The notes: generated by a model not told the origin, from the sequence alone. Positions 17,701-25,804 are shown, numbered from the stretch's first letter. The stretch is DNA of 64,000 nt from Paenibacillus_Z sp042653205 (GCF_042653205.1 NZ_JBHSHY010000002.1:124001-188000); one strand, 5' to 3'. Translations and numbers: made by a program.

Positions 17701-17748
17701 AAGGCCAAGCGCCAGCGCGTCAGCGCCCGCGCGGAGCACGCCGCGTAA
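14746..17748 (+). CDS. RND-family efflux transporter (SwrC/AcrB-like)
   Basis: A 1000-residue resistance-nodulation-division permease. The N-terminal segment (MKLVVLMALAMGVVSYFRLP followed by FLPEADNPMV) and the repeated architecture of one helix, a large external domain, then a helix bundle (FATVVILLFMRNLRATLVTI, GVAVAVGRLVDDSIVVIENI) are diagnostic; the second half repeats this (IVYLIMVVTFKTLRAPLAIL). It resembles SwrC, the Gram-positive RND protein that gives self-resistance to surfactin in B. subtilis. There is no adjacent membrane-fusion protein gene, as expected without an outer membrane. The gene is divergent from the ger operon. Confidence 0.9.
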   Translation: MQWITKWAFNNKAAMKLVVLMALAMGVVSYFRLPMEFLPEADNPMVTVAAIGPGYDAKSMETEVTSKLEDAVQFVKGKTLMTSSSGNGFAKIDLSFDSKTNMKEAKAEVEAAVRAVRLPERVMTPYVVQFNTSMIPISWVSVSLDGVKDTDRDRVEKDLINAFKKIDGAAQVSLGGKSAPRVSIVPDSEKLAAKGVPFQALMGVLQGRSVSASVGEKTIDGASGNLIVEANVSDLETLRKLPVAPGVTLGDVADVQLANQAESISSLNGKDVLMLTISKSANANAVKVGDAVQETVDRLNKDVGGVDIRVLSSTSEQVVHSVNSMLREVLMGALFATVVILLFMRNLRATLVTIVSIPLSLGITLYLLQASGVSLNIITLGGVAVAVGRLVDDSIVVIENIYRRLQHEPFSLGLITDATKEVATAITSSTLVTVAVFLPMGLLRGSLQAFLLPFALTVTYSLLSSLLVALTVVPLLSAALLRNTKMKEHEGSKRFSKFLGWCLAHKWVPLVVSVALLIGSVGAYMSMPKGALDSSNASNLNISLEYPSETPLDHVVSGGRQLEAFLGKQAGIDWVLMQNGNSADGAQYGEVSSPTLVTYLVQMKKGADAEKVIADVQKQRASFPGADLNAGAMDFMSGSGGTQVLVDVTGDDLEAIAKGADDVVSAIKPVKDVLKVKTNQEEKKPVYTFRLDPAKSNGQEVASQLQGLLNPIPLGSVTIGGHAANVVLEPTVDPKSQSDLNGLTIMTAAGTAPVSSVAELVKTEQPSVYYHKDGKPYVRVVADVDPKQLSVVGKEIAKKVGELKKQDGVTYTVGGASADQSSDFADLGVIMMIAIGIVYLIMVVTFKTLRAPLAILCSLPLAAIGAVVGLLVSGISPDFTAVFGALMLVGIVVTNAIVLIDRVKQNEQRMTIREALIEAASTRARPILMTAIATISAMLPLVFGSTESGSIVSQSLATVVIGGLAAATLLTLVIVPCVYELFFFRKAKRQRVSARAEHAA

Positions 17749-17945
17749 GACAAGCGGCGGCGACCTGGCCACGGCGGATAGCCGGAATGAGCTGCGCCTC
17801 CGAGGGAGTTCGTCCGTGCCGCAAGGCAGGGACGCCCTTCGGGGGCGTTCGGCGTTGGCGGCGCGACGCGGCCGAGGCCCGGCGAGGCTTGCCGCCGCGC
17901 TGGCGGTCCCGTTCGACAAAACAAAACAAGAAACGGCGGCCGCAT
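17749..17945. other. GC-rich intergenic stretch after the RND gene
   Basis: No convincing gene is seen. The stretch holds a compact hairpin GACGCCC-TTCG-GGGGCGTT with a stable TTCG-type loop near 17830, but no T tract follows, so its use as a terminator for the RND gene is uncertain. Open frames exist on both strands but have no ribosome site and arginine/proline-rich translations typical of non-coding high-GC DNA. Confidence 0.4.
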
Positions 17946-17974
17946 GTGACACAAACCGTAGCCAACTCTATGTT
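17946..17974 (+). promoter_or_regulatory. candidate promoter upstream of the Cys-rich small ORF
   Basis: GTGACA (17946-17951) and TATGTT (17969-17974) are 17 bases apart, in a locally AT-rich patch within otherwise GC-rich DNA. Transcription from here would include the small ORF at 18033 and could continue into the sensor kinase gene. Confidence 0.5.
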
Positions 17975-18032
17975 AATTTAGTTCTTGTACGAAAAAATTG
18001 GCGATCCGAACGGCAAAGGAGGGAGGAGACCG

Positions 18033-18110
18033 ATGTCAACGCTGGCGGGCTTCAACGCGGAGAAGCCATGGCGGCTCGGTTGTTGCGGCGGCAAAGCCGG
18101 CTGCGGCTGA
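18033..18110 (+). CDS. 25-residue Cys/Gly-rich small ORF, possible leader peptide
   Basis: The ATG follows an unusually strong AAAGGAGGGAGGAG ribosome site at good spacing. The encoded peptide of 25 residues ends in RLGCCGGKAGCG, with three cysteines among the last eight residues. It lies about 230 bases upstream of the sensor kinase gene. The strength of the ribosome site makes translation likely. Short cysteine-rich peptides of this shape act as cysteine-sensing leader peptides elsewhere, but the downstream gene here is not an evident sulfur gene, so that role is speculative. Confidence 0.5.
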   Translation: MSTLAGFNAEKPWRLGCCGGKAGCG

Positions 18111-18342
18111 CTTCCGCACGATCCGCCGACGCTGCAAGAATCGGCTGCGGCGCCGTTCCACCCGCCGCGCGCGATCGCCGCGGTCGATTGAGCGCCACGG
18201 ACGGAAAAATCGGCGGCCGTGCGAATGTTCCTCGATATACCGGTCAAGACCGAATGCGGCGCGCAATCGGACGATCATTTCGGGCGGCTGCGTTCATGAT
18301 CGCGCTTCGCGTCAATAATCGCAGGACGAGTGAGGGTCAATT
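18111..18342. other. untranslated region between small ORF and sensor kinase
   Basis: About 230 bases with no gene I can support. It contains several GC-rich inverted segments around 18170-18200 but no clear terminator with a T tract, so read-through from the upstream promoter into the kinase gene is possible. Confidence 0.35.
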
Positions 18343-19815
18343 ATGAGCGCTAACAGGGACCGCAACGCCGGGCATAACGGGTTGTACGCGCCCGGCTGCG
18401 ATATTTTCCGGCATGCCTTCGAGGTTTCAATGAGCGGGATCGCGATCGTTGCGGCGGACGGGCGGTTTCTCCGGGCCAACCGTTCGTTTTGCGACGTGAC
18501 GGGTTACGCGGAAGAGAAGTTGCAAGCGCTTAGCTTCTCGGGCGTCGCCCATCCCGACGACCGCGCGTCGTGTCTGCGCCTGCTGGCGGACATGGCTGAC
18601 GGGCGGGTCGTGTCGTTTCAAACGGAGCTGCGGTTCGTCCATAGCCAGGGCCATACCGTCTGGGCGAAATTCGGCTGCAGCCTGTATCGCGCAGATGGGG
18701 AAGCGCCGCGCTATCTGCTTCAAATCGTCGAAATCACGGCGTACAAGCAGACGGAAAACATGCTGCGGGATAACGATCAACGCTACCGCCAGCTGTTGAA
18801 GCGGCTTCCGGAACCGATCGCGATCCATAGCGAGGGCATCTTGATCTACATCAACGACGCGGGCATCGAGCTGCTCGGCGCGGCGGCTCAGGAGGATATC
18901 GTCGGGCGGCCGATCTTCGATTTCATCCATCCCGATCAGCACCAGTACACCGCGAACACGATCAAGCGAATCATCGCCGGAGGCGGCACGGGCTATTCGG
19001 AATACCAGCTATGCCGTTTGAATGGGGAGATCGTCGATATCGAAGCATGCAGCACCACCGTGTACGAATTTTTGGGCAAGCCCGTCATTCAGACCGTCAT
19101 TCGGGACATTTCGGAGCGGAAGCGGACGGAGGCATTCCTGCGCAGGTCGGACAAGCTGGCGGCCGTCGGCCAGCTCGCCGCGGGCGTCGCGCATGAGATC
19201 CGCAATCCGCTGACGGCGATCAAAGGTTTCGTGCAGCTGATCCAATCCCGCACGACCGAGAACGGCAGCTACTTGGAGATCATGCTGTCGGAGCTGGAGC
19301 GGATCAACACGATCGTCAGCGAATTCATGCTGCTGGCCAAGCCGGAGCAGGCGATGAACCATCAGCGGAAGGATCTCCGCAAATTGATCGAGGATATCTT
19401 GACGCTGCTGAACCCGCAGGCGCTGCTGAACAACGTTGAGGTGCAGACGGAATTCGATCCCGACGTCCGGGCGATCCAGTGCGACGAAGCGCAGATGAAG
19501 CAGGTGTTCGTCAACGTGATCAAGAACGCCATCGAAGCGATGCCGAACGGCGGCCTGCTCGCCATCCAGGTGAAGCCCAAGAACAAGCGGCACGTCATGA
19601 TCCGCTTCGCCGACCAGGGCGCCGGCATTCCGAAGGAGCGGCTGTCGAAGCTGGGCGAGCCGTTCTACAGCACGAAGGAGAAGGGGACGGGGCTCGGGCT
19701 CATGATGTGCTACAAAATCATCGAGGCGCACCGCGGCGAGCTGCTCGTGAGGAGCAAGCTGAACAAGGGGACGACGATCGACATCGTGCTGCCGGCGATG
19801 ATGGAGCAGCCCTGA
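18343..19815 (+). CDS. PAS-domain sensor histidine kinase (sporulation-kinase-like)
   Basis: A 490-residue kinase without membrane segments. Two PAS domains are visible: residues about 20-145 (AFEVSMSGIAIVAADGRFLR, NRSFCDVTGY) and about 150-270 (LPEPIAIHSEGILIYINDAG, GRPIFDFIHPD). The dimerisation domain carries the phospho-acceptor H284 in GVAHEIRNPLTAIKGFVQLI, and the ATPase domain has NVIKNAIEAMP, FADQGAGIP and GTGLGLMMC. This form matches soluble KinA/KinE-type kinases that feed the Spo0A phosphorelay. No response regulator gene is adjacent, which fits an orphan phosphorelay kinase. The start follows GAGGGT. Confidence 0.85.
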   Translation: MSANRDRNAGHNGLYAPGCDIFRHAFEVSMSGIAIVAADGRFLRANRSFCDVTGYAEEKLQALSFSGVAHPDDRASCLRLLADMADGRVVSFQTELRFVHSQGHTVWAKFGCSLYRADGEAPRYLLQIVEITAYKQTENMLRDNDQRYRQLLKRLPEPIAIHSEGILIYINDAGIELLGAAAQEDIVGRPIFDFIHPDQHQYTANTIKRIIAGGGTGYSEYQLCRLNGEIVDIEACSTTVYEFLGKPVIQTVIRDISERKRTEAFLRRSDKLAAVGQLAAGVAHEIRNPLTAIKGFVQLIQSRTTENGSYLEIMLSELERINTIVSEFMLLAKPEQAMNHQRKDLRKLIEDILTLLNPQALLNNVEVQTEFDPDVRAIQCDEAQMKQVFVNVIKNAIEAMPNGGLLAIQVKPKNKRHVMIRFADQGAGIPKERLSKLGEPFYSTKEKGTGLGLMMCYKIIEAHRGELLVRSKLNKGTTIDIVLPAMMEQP

Positions 19816-19856
19816 CGGATGGTTCGCGCGCGAGGGTGGAAGTGGCGATAAACGAG

Positions 19857-19895
19857 AAGGGCCGCGGGAGCATAGGCTCCCCGCGGCCCTTTCTT
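19857..19895. terminator. bidirectional terminator
   Basis: AAGGGCCGCGGGAGC and GCTCCCCGCGGCCCTT form a near-perfect long stem with a short ATAG loop, followed by T-rich sequence. It separates the kinase gene from the convergent DUF1054 gene. Confidence 0.8.
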
Positions 19896-20003
19896 ATCGT
19901 TGACGGATCCTTATTACTGTCGGCGTGCACATGATGATCGTTGTTCGCGTTCTCACCGGCGCGTCTTACCGGTCCCAAGGCCAGCCGGCCGGCGGCAGAC
20001 GTA

Positions 20004-20654
20004 TCAGAACGCCATTTTGTACAGCGGCAGCACGGTCCGGAACGTGTCCGCGGCTTTGGCGACGAACGCTTCGCCGTCCCGCAGGATCGGATCCTCGCGG
20101 TCGATCGTGATGCCGCACAGCGCCTCGGACGCCTTGACCGTGCGCAGCCGCTCCAGCAGCTTCGCGAGACCGTCGCGGCCCAGCTCGGCCTGCGTGTCCC
20201 CGCCGGGCACCATATGGTTGCCGGACCAGACGTAATGCGCGGGGATATGCGCCGTGATATCGTCCAGCTGCTGCAGGGCATGCTCCGCGAACACCGATTT
20301 GTTGTCGGATTCGTAGATGATGGCGAACTGCACGAACAGATGAGAGCCGAACAAGCCGATCTGGAAGTGCGGGAACATCTTGTAGCCGCGTTTGCCCGGA
20401 GCGAACGCGATCCACGTATCGTTCGGCGGATTGATCGTCCGCCGCGCGTGCTTGGCGACATGCGGGAACATCGGCTCGCCGCAAAGCTCGGTCAGGAACG
20501 GCGACAGCCGCTCTCCAAGCTCGCTTAGCTTGGGACGGACCCGGGCGATGAGGGCGTCCATCCGGGGCTCGAGGCCCGGAATGGCGAATACGTCGAAATC
20601 TTCGGGCGCGAAGCCCGCGAACGGGCGCGCCATAGGTGCGGTAGTCGGCGTCAT
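20004..20654 (-). CDS. DUF1054 (UPF0637, YktB-like) protein
   Basis: A 216-residue soluble protein. FAGFAPEDFDVFAIPGLEPR, KRGYKMFPHFQIGLFGSHLF and VWSGNHMVPG match the DUF1054 family, represented by B. subtilis YktB, a structurally known but functionally unassigned protein. It is 10-15 residues longer at the N-terminus than usual; starting at the later MARPF would remove seven residues. It is divergent from the gene at 20794 and both promoters share one short intergenic region. Confidence 0.8.
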   Translation of the reverse strand: MTPTTAPMARPFAGFAPEDFDVFAIPGLEPRMDALIARVRPKLSELGERLSPFLTELCGEPMFPHVAKHARRTINPPNDTWIAFAPGKRGYKMFPHFQIGLFGSHLFVQFAIIYESDNKSVFAEHALQQLDDITAHIPAHYVWSGNHMVPGGDTQAELGRDGLAKLLERLRTVKASEALCGITIDREDPILRDGEAFVAKAADTFRTVLPLYKMAF

Positions 20655-20723
20655 GGCCGTGAATCATCCTTTCGGCCGCTTGGGGCAGCGGTAGTCGTTC
20701 GTTCATTATAGCATAACGCCCGT

Positions 20724-20752
20724 TTGCAATCTCGCGGCGATTCCGGTAGTCT
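20724..20752 (+). promoter_or_regulatory. promoter for the small membrane protein gene
   Basis: TTGCAA (20724-20729) and TAGTCT (20747-20752) are 17 bases apart. TTGCAA is its own reverse complement, and on the minus strand a TGCTATAAT extended -10 element lies close by at 20705-20713, probably serving the divergent DUF1054 gene. Confidence 0.5.
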
Positions 20753-20793
20753 TTTTTACAGTACTAGCTGAACGCCTAGAGGGAGAGGTCTAC

Positions 20794-21015
20794 ATGTATT
20801 GGCAGCAATTATGGTTTGTTTCGAACATGCTTTTCGTGGTCCTGGCGATCGTATATCTGTTCACGCACCGTTCGGTGACGCTCGCCCGTCAGGAGGCGGA
20901 CGCGCAGCGGCTGGCCCGGACGAAGAAACGCCGCTTGACGTCGGCCGTGTTCTGCCTGGCTTCGTTTGCCGCGATGGTCGCATTCTTCCTGATCAACATG
21001 CGCGTGAACGGCTGA
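20794..21015 (+). CDS. small two-helix membrane protein, unknown function
   Basis: A 73-residue protein with a membrane segment at about residues 6-24 (LWFVSNMLFVVLAIVYLF), a charged cytoplasmic loop (ARQEADAQRLARTKKRR) and a second segment (SAVFCLASFAAMVAFFLI). The ribosome site is GAGGGAGAGG. The hydrophobic hairpin and good initiation signals support a real gene; I do not recognise the family. Confidence 0.6.
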   Translation: MYWQQLWFVSNMLFVVLAIVYLFTHRSVTLARQEADAQRLARTKKRRLTSAVFCLASFAAMVAFFLINMRVNG

Positions 21016-21171
21016 GCGGCTTCAAGTTGTGTCCAAACCATGGCGCTTTGTTTCTTTTTCGCAACTTTCTTGTCGGTTATTGCGTTAAACCTGTCATAGC
21101 AGGCTGAAGAACAGCCGGCTATGCGCTTATCACGCGATCGCCGAACGAGAGAGAAGGCAAAGGAGACCAGC

Positions 21172-23157
21172 ATGAAATCACTGAAATGGTTGTTAATCGC
21201 ATCATTCTTATTCCTGCCTTTCGCATACGCGGCATCGGCACCCGCGTCCGCGGAAGGCATTTCGCCTCTAGGGGGGGCAGCCGTCACGGATACGCTCGTA
21301 CTGACCATGGAAAGCGCCGCGATGGTGCACAACGGACAGCCGTATACATCGGCGCAGCCGGTCGCGAACATGAACGGCCGGACGTTCATTCCGTTCAGTT
21401 CGATCGCGGCCCGGTACGGGTACCGCATCTCGTACGACGCCCAGAAGAAGGAGGCCGTCGCGAAGAGCGACAAGCACGAGCTGATGTTCAAGATCGGAAG
21501 CGGCTTCGCGTACCGAGACGGCGTGCTGACGAAGCTGACCGGCGCGGCCTACATCTCGAACGGCTACCTGATGGTGCCGCTTCGCTCATGGGGCGAGATG
21601 GCCGACAGCACGATCGCCGTCGTCGGCAAGACGATCACGCTCAAATGGTCCTCCGTCGTCATCCCGCCGAAGCCGACCGCCGCGTTCGCGGTGCAGCCGT
21701 CGGAGATTTACGCGGGACAGACGATCGTGTCCTACGTCGACCGGTCCACGAACCCGGCGGGCCTTCCGTTCGTCGACGAGCGCTGGGACGGCCGGATGGA
21801 CGTGTTTCCGGAGCCGGGCACGTACGTCATAACCCGGCAGGTGGAGGACGCGAACGGCACGTGGAGCGATCCGTACTCCATCACCGTCGTGGTCAAAGCG
21901 CCGAACCAGCCGCCGGTCGCCGACTTCGCCACCGATAAGCCGCAGTACCGGATCGGCGAGGAAATTCAATACATCGACCAGAGCACGGACGACGAGAACG
22001 CTATCGTCAAGCGCACGTATACGGGCAACGACAAGGTGTTCTTCGAACCGGGCGACAAGACCGTCACGCTGACCGTCGAGGACGCCCACGGCTTGACGTC
22101 GACCGTCACCAAGACGGTCACCGTCACGAGCGAAGTATTGTACACGAAGGACGAATACTTCCGGCTGAATACGCCGCCGGGCAGCAATTTCACGATTAAT
22201 CCGGATTCGGTGCCGAAGATGCCGTCGATTCCGTATGCGATTCAGTCCGAGTCGTCCCAGCTGGTGCGCAGCAACAGCCCGGAGACGCTGACGCAGGAGG
22301 GCATCGTGTACCAGGCGCAGCTGACCGGCCAAGTCCGCTTCATGTTCCATCACGTGAACAAGATCGGCTATCCGGTCCGGATGTACCTGCTCGCGACGAA
22401 CAACAACGGCACGACCGTGAACGTCAACACGAGCTCCGTCGGCATCGGCGGACCGGATCCGGTCGTGGGCAACACGGGCAAAATGTCCACGGTGCGCTAC
22501 TTGAACGCCTATCAGAGCAACCCGGCACCCAAATGGATGACGGTTCGGCCGCATCAGACGGTCGAAATCCTGCCCGAGCTGTCAAAGACGCCGATGAAAA
22601 TGAACGAGGTGCTGACCGCGTACGCGGACGTCTTCAGCGACCAGGAGCTGCAGTTCCACATCGTGATCGTGGCGTCGGGCAAAAGCGCGATCGCCGAGCT
22701 GCCGTACCTGCCGGTGCTTCCGCGCGACGGTATCCATGTCCGCGGGACGTTCTACAACGCCGACCGGTCCGTCGTGATCGACGACGCGCTCGGTGACAAG
22801 GAGCAGCGCATCGTGCTCGGCGACAAGACGATTGACCGGTACCTGGACGGCATCGACGACACGAACGGCGAGCTGCAGTACAACACCGGCAACTTCGGCA
22901 CGCTGTATCGCATGCACTTGTCCCATGTATCGCCGCATACGCTGATCGCGCTTAATCCGCGGGGCGGGCTGTATATCGGGGCGTTCATGGTGAACGGCCG
23001 AATCGTCACGGCGTCGATGATGAACAATACGCAAGCCGCGGTGCTGTACCGCACGGGCGACACGGAAGAAGCGGTCGACATCACGTTCACGCTGGCGGCC
23101 GGCAGCAATCTTCCGATCGCCATGACATTCCTGCCGCTCCCGGAAGTCCGCTGGTAG
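21172..23157 (+). CDS. large secreted protein with stalk domain and PKD-like repeats
   Basis: A 661-residue exported protein with a clear signal peptide (MKSLKWLLIASFLFLPFAYA). Residues about 45-160 (NGQPYTSAQPVANMNGRTFI, VPLRSWGEM) form a copper amine oxidase N-terminal-like stalk domain. Two PKD-like beta domains follow (about 165-245, with FPEPGTYVITRQVEDANGTW; about 248-325, with PPVADFATDKPQYRIGEEI and FEPGDKTVTLTVEDAHG). The last roughly 330 residues have no domain I recognise, but are rich in beta strands. AAAGGAG precedes the ATG. Probably a surface or matrix adhesion-type protein; it has no visible sortase motif. Confidence 0.75.
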   Translation: MKSLKWLLIASFLFLPFAYAASAPASAEGISPLGGAAVTDTLVLTMESAAMVHNGQPYTSAQPVANMNGRTFIPFSSIAARYGYRISYDAQKKEAVAKSDKHELMFKIGSGFAYRDGVLTKLTGAAYISNGYLMVPLRSWGEMADSTIAVVGKTITLKWSSVVIPPKPTAAFAVQPSEIYAGQTIVSYVDRSTNPAGLPFVDERWDGRMDVFPEPGTYVITRQVEDANGTWSDPYSITVVVKAPNQPPVADFATDKPQYRIGEEIQYIDQSTDDENAIVKRTYTGNDKVFFEPGDKTVTLTVEDAHGLTSTVTKTVTVTSEVLYTKDEYFRLNTPPGSNFTINPDSVPKMPSIPYAIQSESSQLVRSNSPETLTQEGIVYQAQLTGQVRFMFHHVNKIGYPVRMYLLATNNNGTTVNVNTSSVGIGGPDPVVGNTGKMSTVRYLNAYQSNPAPKWMTVRPHQTVEILPELSKTPMKMNEVLTAYADVFSDQELQFHIVIVASGKSAIAELPYLPVLPRDGIHVRGTFYNADRSVVIDDALGDKEQRIVLGDKTIDRYLDGIDDTNGELQYNTGNFGTLYRMHLSHVSPHTLIALNPRGGLYIGAFMVNGRIVTASMMNNTQAAVLYRTGDTEEAVDITFTLAAGSNLPIAMTFLPLPEVRW

Positions 23158-23198
23158 GCGGGCAGGCGCAGCCTAGGCAGCGCCAAGCACGCGAAAAA

Positions 23199-23236
23199 TG
23201 CCTCCGTTCCATGGTTTCCATGGAACGGAGGCTTTT
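23199..23236. terminator. bidirectional terminator
   Basis: GCCTCCGTTCCATGG and CCATGGAACGGAGGC form a perfect 14-15 base-pair stem with a short loop, flanked by A and T runs. It lies between the stalk/PKD gene and the convergent AraC gene. Confidence 0.85.
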
Positions 23237-23247
23237 GTTTGCGCCGT

Positions 23248-24222
23248 TTACGGAGCGGTCGGCCGCGGGGCGGCGAACAGCTTCGTCTCGCCGGCGGTTC
23301 CATGCTGCTTCCGGAACTGCTTCGGCGTCATATTGAAGCGCTTCTTGAAGACGTAGTACAAGTAGTTGCTGCTCGCGAATCCGTGCTCCAGCGCGATCTG
23401 CTCGATCGGGCGGCTGCCCTCGACGATGGCGGAGCAGATCTGGGAGAGCCGGTAGTTTTCCAGATAGGCCGTGAACGATTCCTCGCCCTGCTCGCGGAAC
23501 ACCCGCTGCAGCTGCCGGGCGCTGATCGGAATCCGTTCGGCGACCTCCTGCAGCGTCAGCGGCTGTGCGTAGTTGTCGTGAATGAACTGCGTCGCGATCC
23601 GGAAACGGTGCTCGTTAATGCTGCGCGACGGCGGCTCGAACGTCACGTTCGGAATAGCGGACATCCGCGCGGAGCGGAGCAGGATCTGGATGATCGCCTG
23701 CTTGATCGTGGAGAACGCGCCGGGCTGGCCTTCGTTCCACGCGCGGTACGCCGTCAGGAACCACGCCATCGCGTTGTATTGATCGACGTGCGGGCGCCTC
23801 GGCAAGTTGTCGAGCGCCCGGATGCACGCTTCCGCCTCGTGGCGCTCCCACGGGTCGCCCCAGCTCGCTTCCTGCTCCGATTCCTTGATCGGCACGATGT
23901 CGATATGGAGGCACAGCTCGTCCATCGCTTCGCGGGCGTCGGCTTCCTGCTGGTGAATGACGTTCGGGCCGGTCAGGTAGAACAGCCCTTCGTGCAGCGG
24001 ATAGACGTTGTCTTCCATCACGACCGTGCCTTTGCCGCGGGGGATGAAGTGGAACTCGTATTCCGAATGCTTGTGCAAGCGGACGATTTTGCCGGGAGCG
24101 AAGGAGGTCAAGTGGCAGCGCAGCACGCGAAACCCGTATCCTCCCCAGCGGAACTGTATATCGAGCCGGTCGATCGCATCGTTACGCTCGGCCATGAGCG
24201 AATAGGCAAACGGTTTTGCCAT
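23248..24222 (-). CDS. AraC-family transcriptional regulator with cupin sensor domain
   Basis: A 324-residue regulator. The N-terminal part has the cupin pattern of AraC sugar sensors (IVRLHKHSEYEFHFIPRGKG, LHEGLFYLTGPNVIHQQ) at about residues 48-95. Two helix-turn-helix units follow at the C-terminus (LTLQEVAERIPISARQLQRV, IALEHGFASSNYLYYVFKKR). It is the second gene after the oxidoreductase, 37 bases downstream on the minus strand, so it probably regulates that gene in response to a sugar or polyol. Confidence 0.85.
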   Translation of the reverse strand: MAKPFAYSLMAERNDAIDRLDIQFRWGGYGFRVLRCHLTSFAPGKIVRLHKHSEYEFHFIPRGKGTVVMEDNVYPLHEGLFYLTGPNVIHQQEADAREAMDELCLHIDIVPIKESEQEASWGDPWERHEAEACIRALDNLPRRPHVDQYNAMAWFLTAYRAWNEGQPGAFSTIKQAIIQILLRSARMSAIPNVTFEPPSRSINEHRFRIATQFIHDNYAQPLTLQEVAERIPISARQLQRVFREQGEESFTAYLENYRLSQICSAIVEGSRPIEQIALEHGFASSNYLYYVFKKRFNMTPKQFRKQHGTAGETKLFAAPRPTAP

Positions 24223-24259
24223 CCTTTACTCCCCCTTTCTCCCTGCCGGACGGCGCGGT

Positions 24260-25252
24260 TTAGTTGCTCAGCTCGGCCAGGGTCACGACGCGCTTCTCCG
24301 CGTTCGAGATCGTGGCGGCTTCCATCAGCTTCGTCAGATCGACGGCGAGGCCGACGTTCTCCGTCGCTTCCGTGCCGTTCAGCACATGGCCGGCGAATTG
24401 GTCGAACGCGGAAATCCGCTGCTCTGGCAGCTCGATCGTCACCCATTCCTTCGACTCCAGCTTGTTGCTGCGGACGCGGACGGCCTCGTCCGGCGAGCCG
24501 TACAGCAGCGTGCCTTCTGTGCCGTGGATTTCCACGCTGAACGGGGAGTGCGCGTTCACGAAGCCCGCTTCGACGATGCCGATCGCGCCGTTCTCGTAAC
24601 GGAGCGTGGCGACCGCATTGTCTTCGACTTCCTTGCCCGTGACGTAGCCGAACGACGCGCTTACGCTCTCCGGCAGGCCGAGGAAGAGGCGGGTCAGGTA
24701 CATCGGGTGGCAGCCGAGGTCGATCAGCGCGCCGCCGCCGCATTGCTCGAGGTTGAAGAAGTGTTCAGGCAGCCAGTTCGCCGTCGCGCCGTTGTGGGAC
24801 AGGCGCACGCGCGCTTGCGTCAGCTGGCCGAGCAGGCCTTGGCTCAGCACTTCTTGAGCGGCCAGCGTGTACCGGTCGTTCAAGCGGGGAAGGGAAACCG
24901 TCAGCTTCACACCGGCTTCACGCACGGCGGCGATGATTTCGTTCACTTCGCGCAGCGTAGGGGCGATGACTTTCTCCGTGAAGATATGTTTGCCGGCGCG
25001 CGCGGCTTTCACCATCACGTCGCGGTGAATGTTCGTCGGCGTATCGACGACGACCGCGTCGATGTCGTCTCGGGCGAGCAGCTCGTCCAGGTCGGCGAAG
25101 AACGGCACGCCGAGCTTATCGGCGGCTTCTTGGCCGCGGGCCGGAATTTCGTCCCACACGGCGACGACTTCGGTGTTCGGGTTTTTTTGCACGTCTCTCG
25201 TGTAATCCCAAGCGTGAACATGCCAGTAGCTGAGCATAGCGATGCGAATCAT
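24260..25252 (-). CDS. Gfo/Idh/MocA family oxidoreductase
   Basis: A 330-residue NAD(P)-dependent dehydrogenase-type protein. The N-terminus MIRIAMLSYWHVHAWDY replaces the usual GxGxxG dinucleotide fingerprint by a SYWHVHA form seen in some members. VVAVWDE, VVVDTPTNIHRDVMVKAARA, HIFTEKVIA (the EKP-type motif as EKV) and LIDLGCHPMYLTRLFLG (containing the catalytic-region DxGxH) place it in the Gfo/Idh/MocA family. The start at 25252 follows AGGAGG at nine bases. The substrate is probably a sugar or inositol derivative, consistent with the co-transcribed AraC regulator. Confidence 0.85.
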   Translation of the reverse strand: MIRIAMLSYWHVHAWDYTRDVQKNPNTEVVAVWDEIPARGQEAADKLGVPFFADLDELLARDDIDAVVVDTPTNIHRDVMVKAARAGKHIFTEKVIAPTLREVNEIIAAVREAGVKLTVSLPRLNDRYTLAAQEVLSQGLLGQLTQARVRLSHNGATANWLPEHFFNLEQCGGGALIDLGCHPMYLTRLFLGLPESVSASFGYVTGKEVEDNAVATLRYENGAIGIVEAGFVNAHSPFSVEIHGTEGTLLYGSPDEAVRVRSNKLESKEWVTIELPEQRISAFDQFAGHVLNGTEATENVGLAVDLTKLMEAATISNAEKRVVTLAELSN

Positions 25253-25531
25253 GGCGTGATTCCTCCTAATAGTGGGTGAAGTCGGGATCGACTCGGATTT
25301 GTCGCGCAATTACAGTTTCTCATGCTCTAATTATGCGACACATGTATACGGTAACACAAATGAAATTGGGCTATAATACGTTCCTGTGCCAATAAAACTA
25401 CAAAATCGCGACAAAATGCATGGCGCCATTTCGGAATGCGGGCGCAAATTGACGCGGACGCCGAATTGCGGCATGATAGAAGGAAGCAGCCAAGCCTCGC
25501 GCGACGCGCGGGCGGAAAGGGGACGACCGCC

Positions 25532-25804
25532 ATGCGGACCATCATGAAAGCGCCGATTCACGCGTACCGCCGGTTCATATCGCCGCTCAAGCCGCCGACC
25601 TGCCGGTTCTACCCGACCTGCTCCGCGTATGCGCTGGAGGCGATCGACAAGCACGGGCCGCTGCGCGGCGGCTGGATGGCGGTCCGGCGGATCTGCCGCT
25701 GCCATCCGTTCCACCCGGGAGGTATCGATTACGTGCCGCCCACGCGGGAGGAGCTTGCCCGGCAGCGCGCCTCGCTTGACAGCGCCGCGCGGGATTCGGT
25801 ATAG
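25532..25804 (+). CDS. yidD: membrane protein insertion efficiency factor YidD
   Basis: A 90-residue protein with the family signature: an amphipathic start (MKAPIHAYRRFISPL), CRFYPTCSAYALEAIDKHG and RICRCHPFHPGGIDYVP. YidD assists YidC-dependent insertion of membrane proteins at the inner face of the membrane. In most genomes it sits by rpmH-rnpA-yidC; here, as in some Bacillales, it stands apart. Start 25532 follows GGAAAGGGG; the open frame extends 32 codons upstream without a better site. The metG promoter lies inside its 3' end. Confidence 0.85.
   Translation: MRTIMKAPIHAYRRFISPLKPPTCRFYPTCSAYALEAIDKHGPLRGGWMAVRRICRCHPFHPGGIDYVPPTREELARQRASLDSAARDSV

Noticed and set aside
16345..17952. 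Minus-strand open frame of 535 codons opposite the RND exporter
   Set aside because: Its translation is Arg/Asp-rich low-complexity sequence, has no ribosome site and overlaps a well-supported gene.
17816..18346. Plus-strand open frame of 176 codons between the RND and kinase genes
   Set aside because: It has no ribosome site, its translation is Arg/Ala-rich without pattern, and it spans a promoter and the better-supported small ORF in another frame.
25436..25531. N-terminal extension of YidD by 32 codons
   Set aside because: The extra residues are not part of the YidD family and the start at 25532 has the ribosome site.
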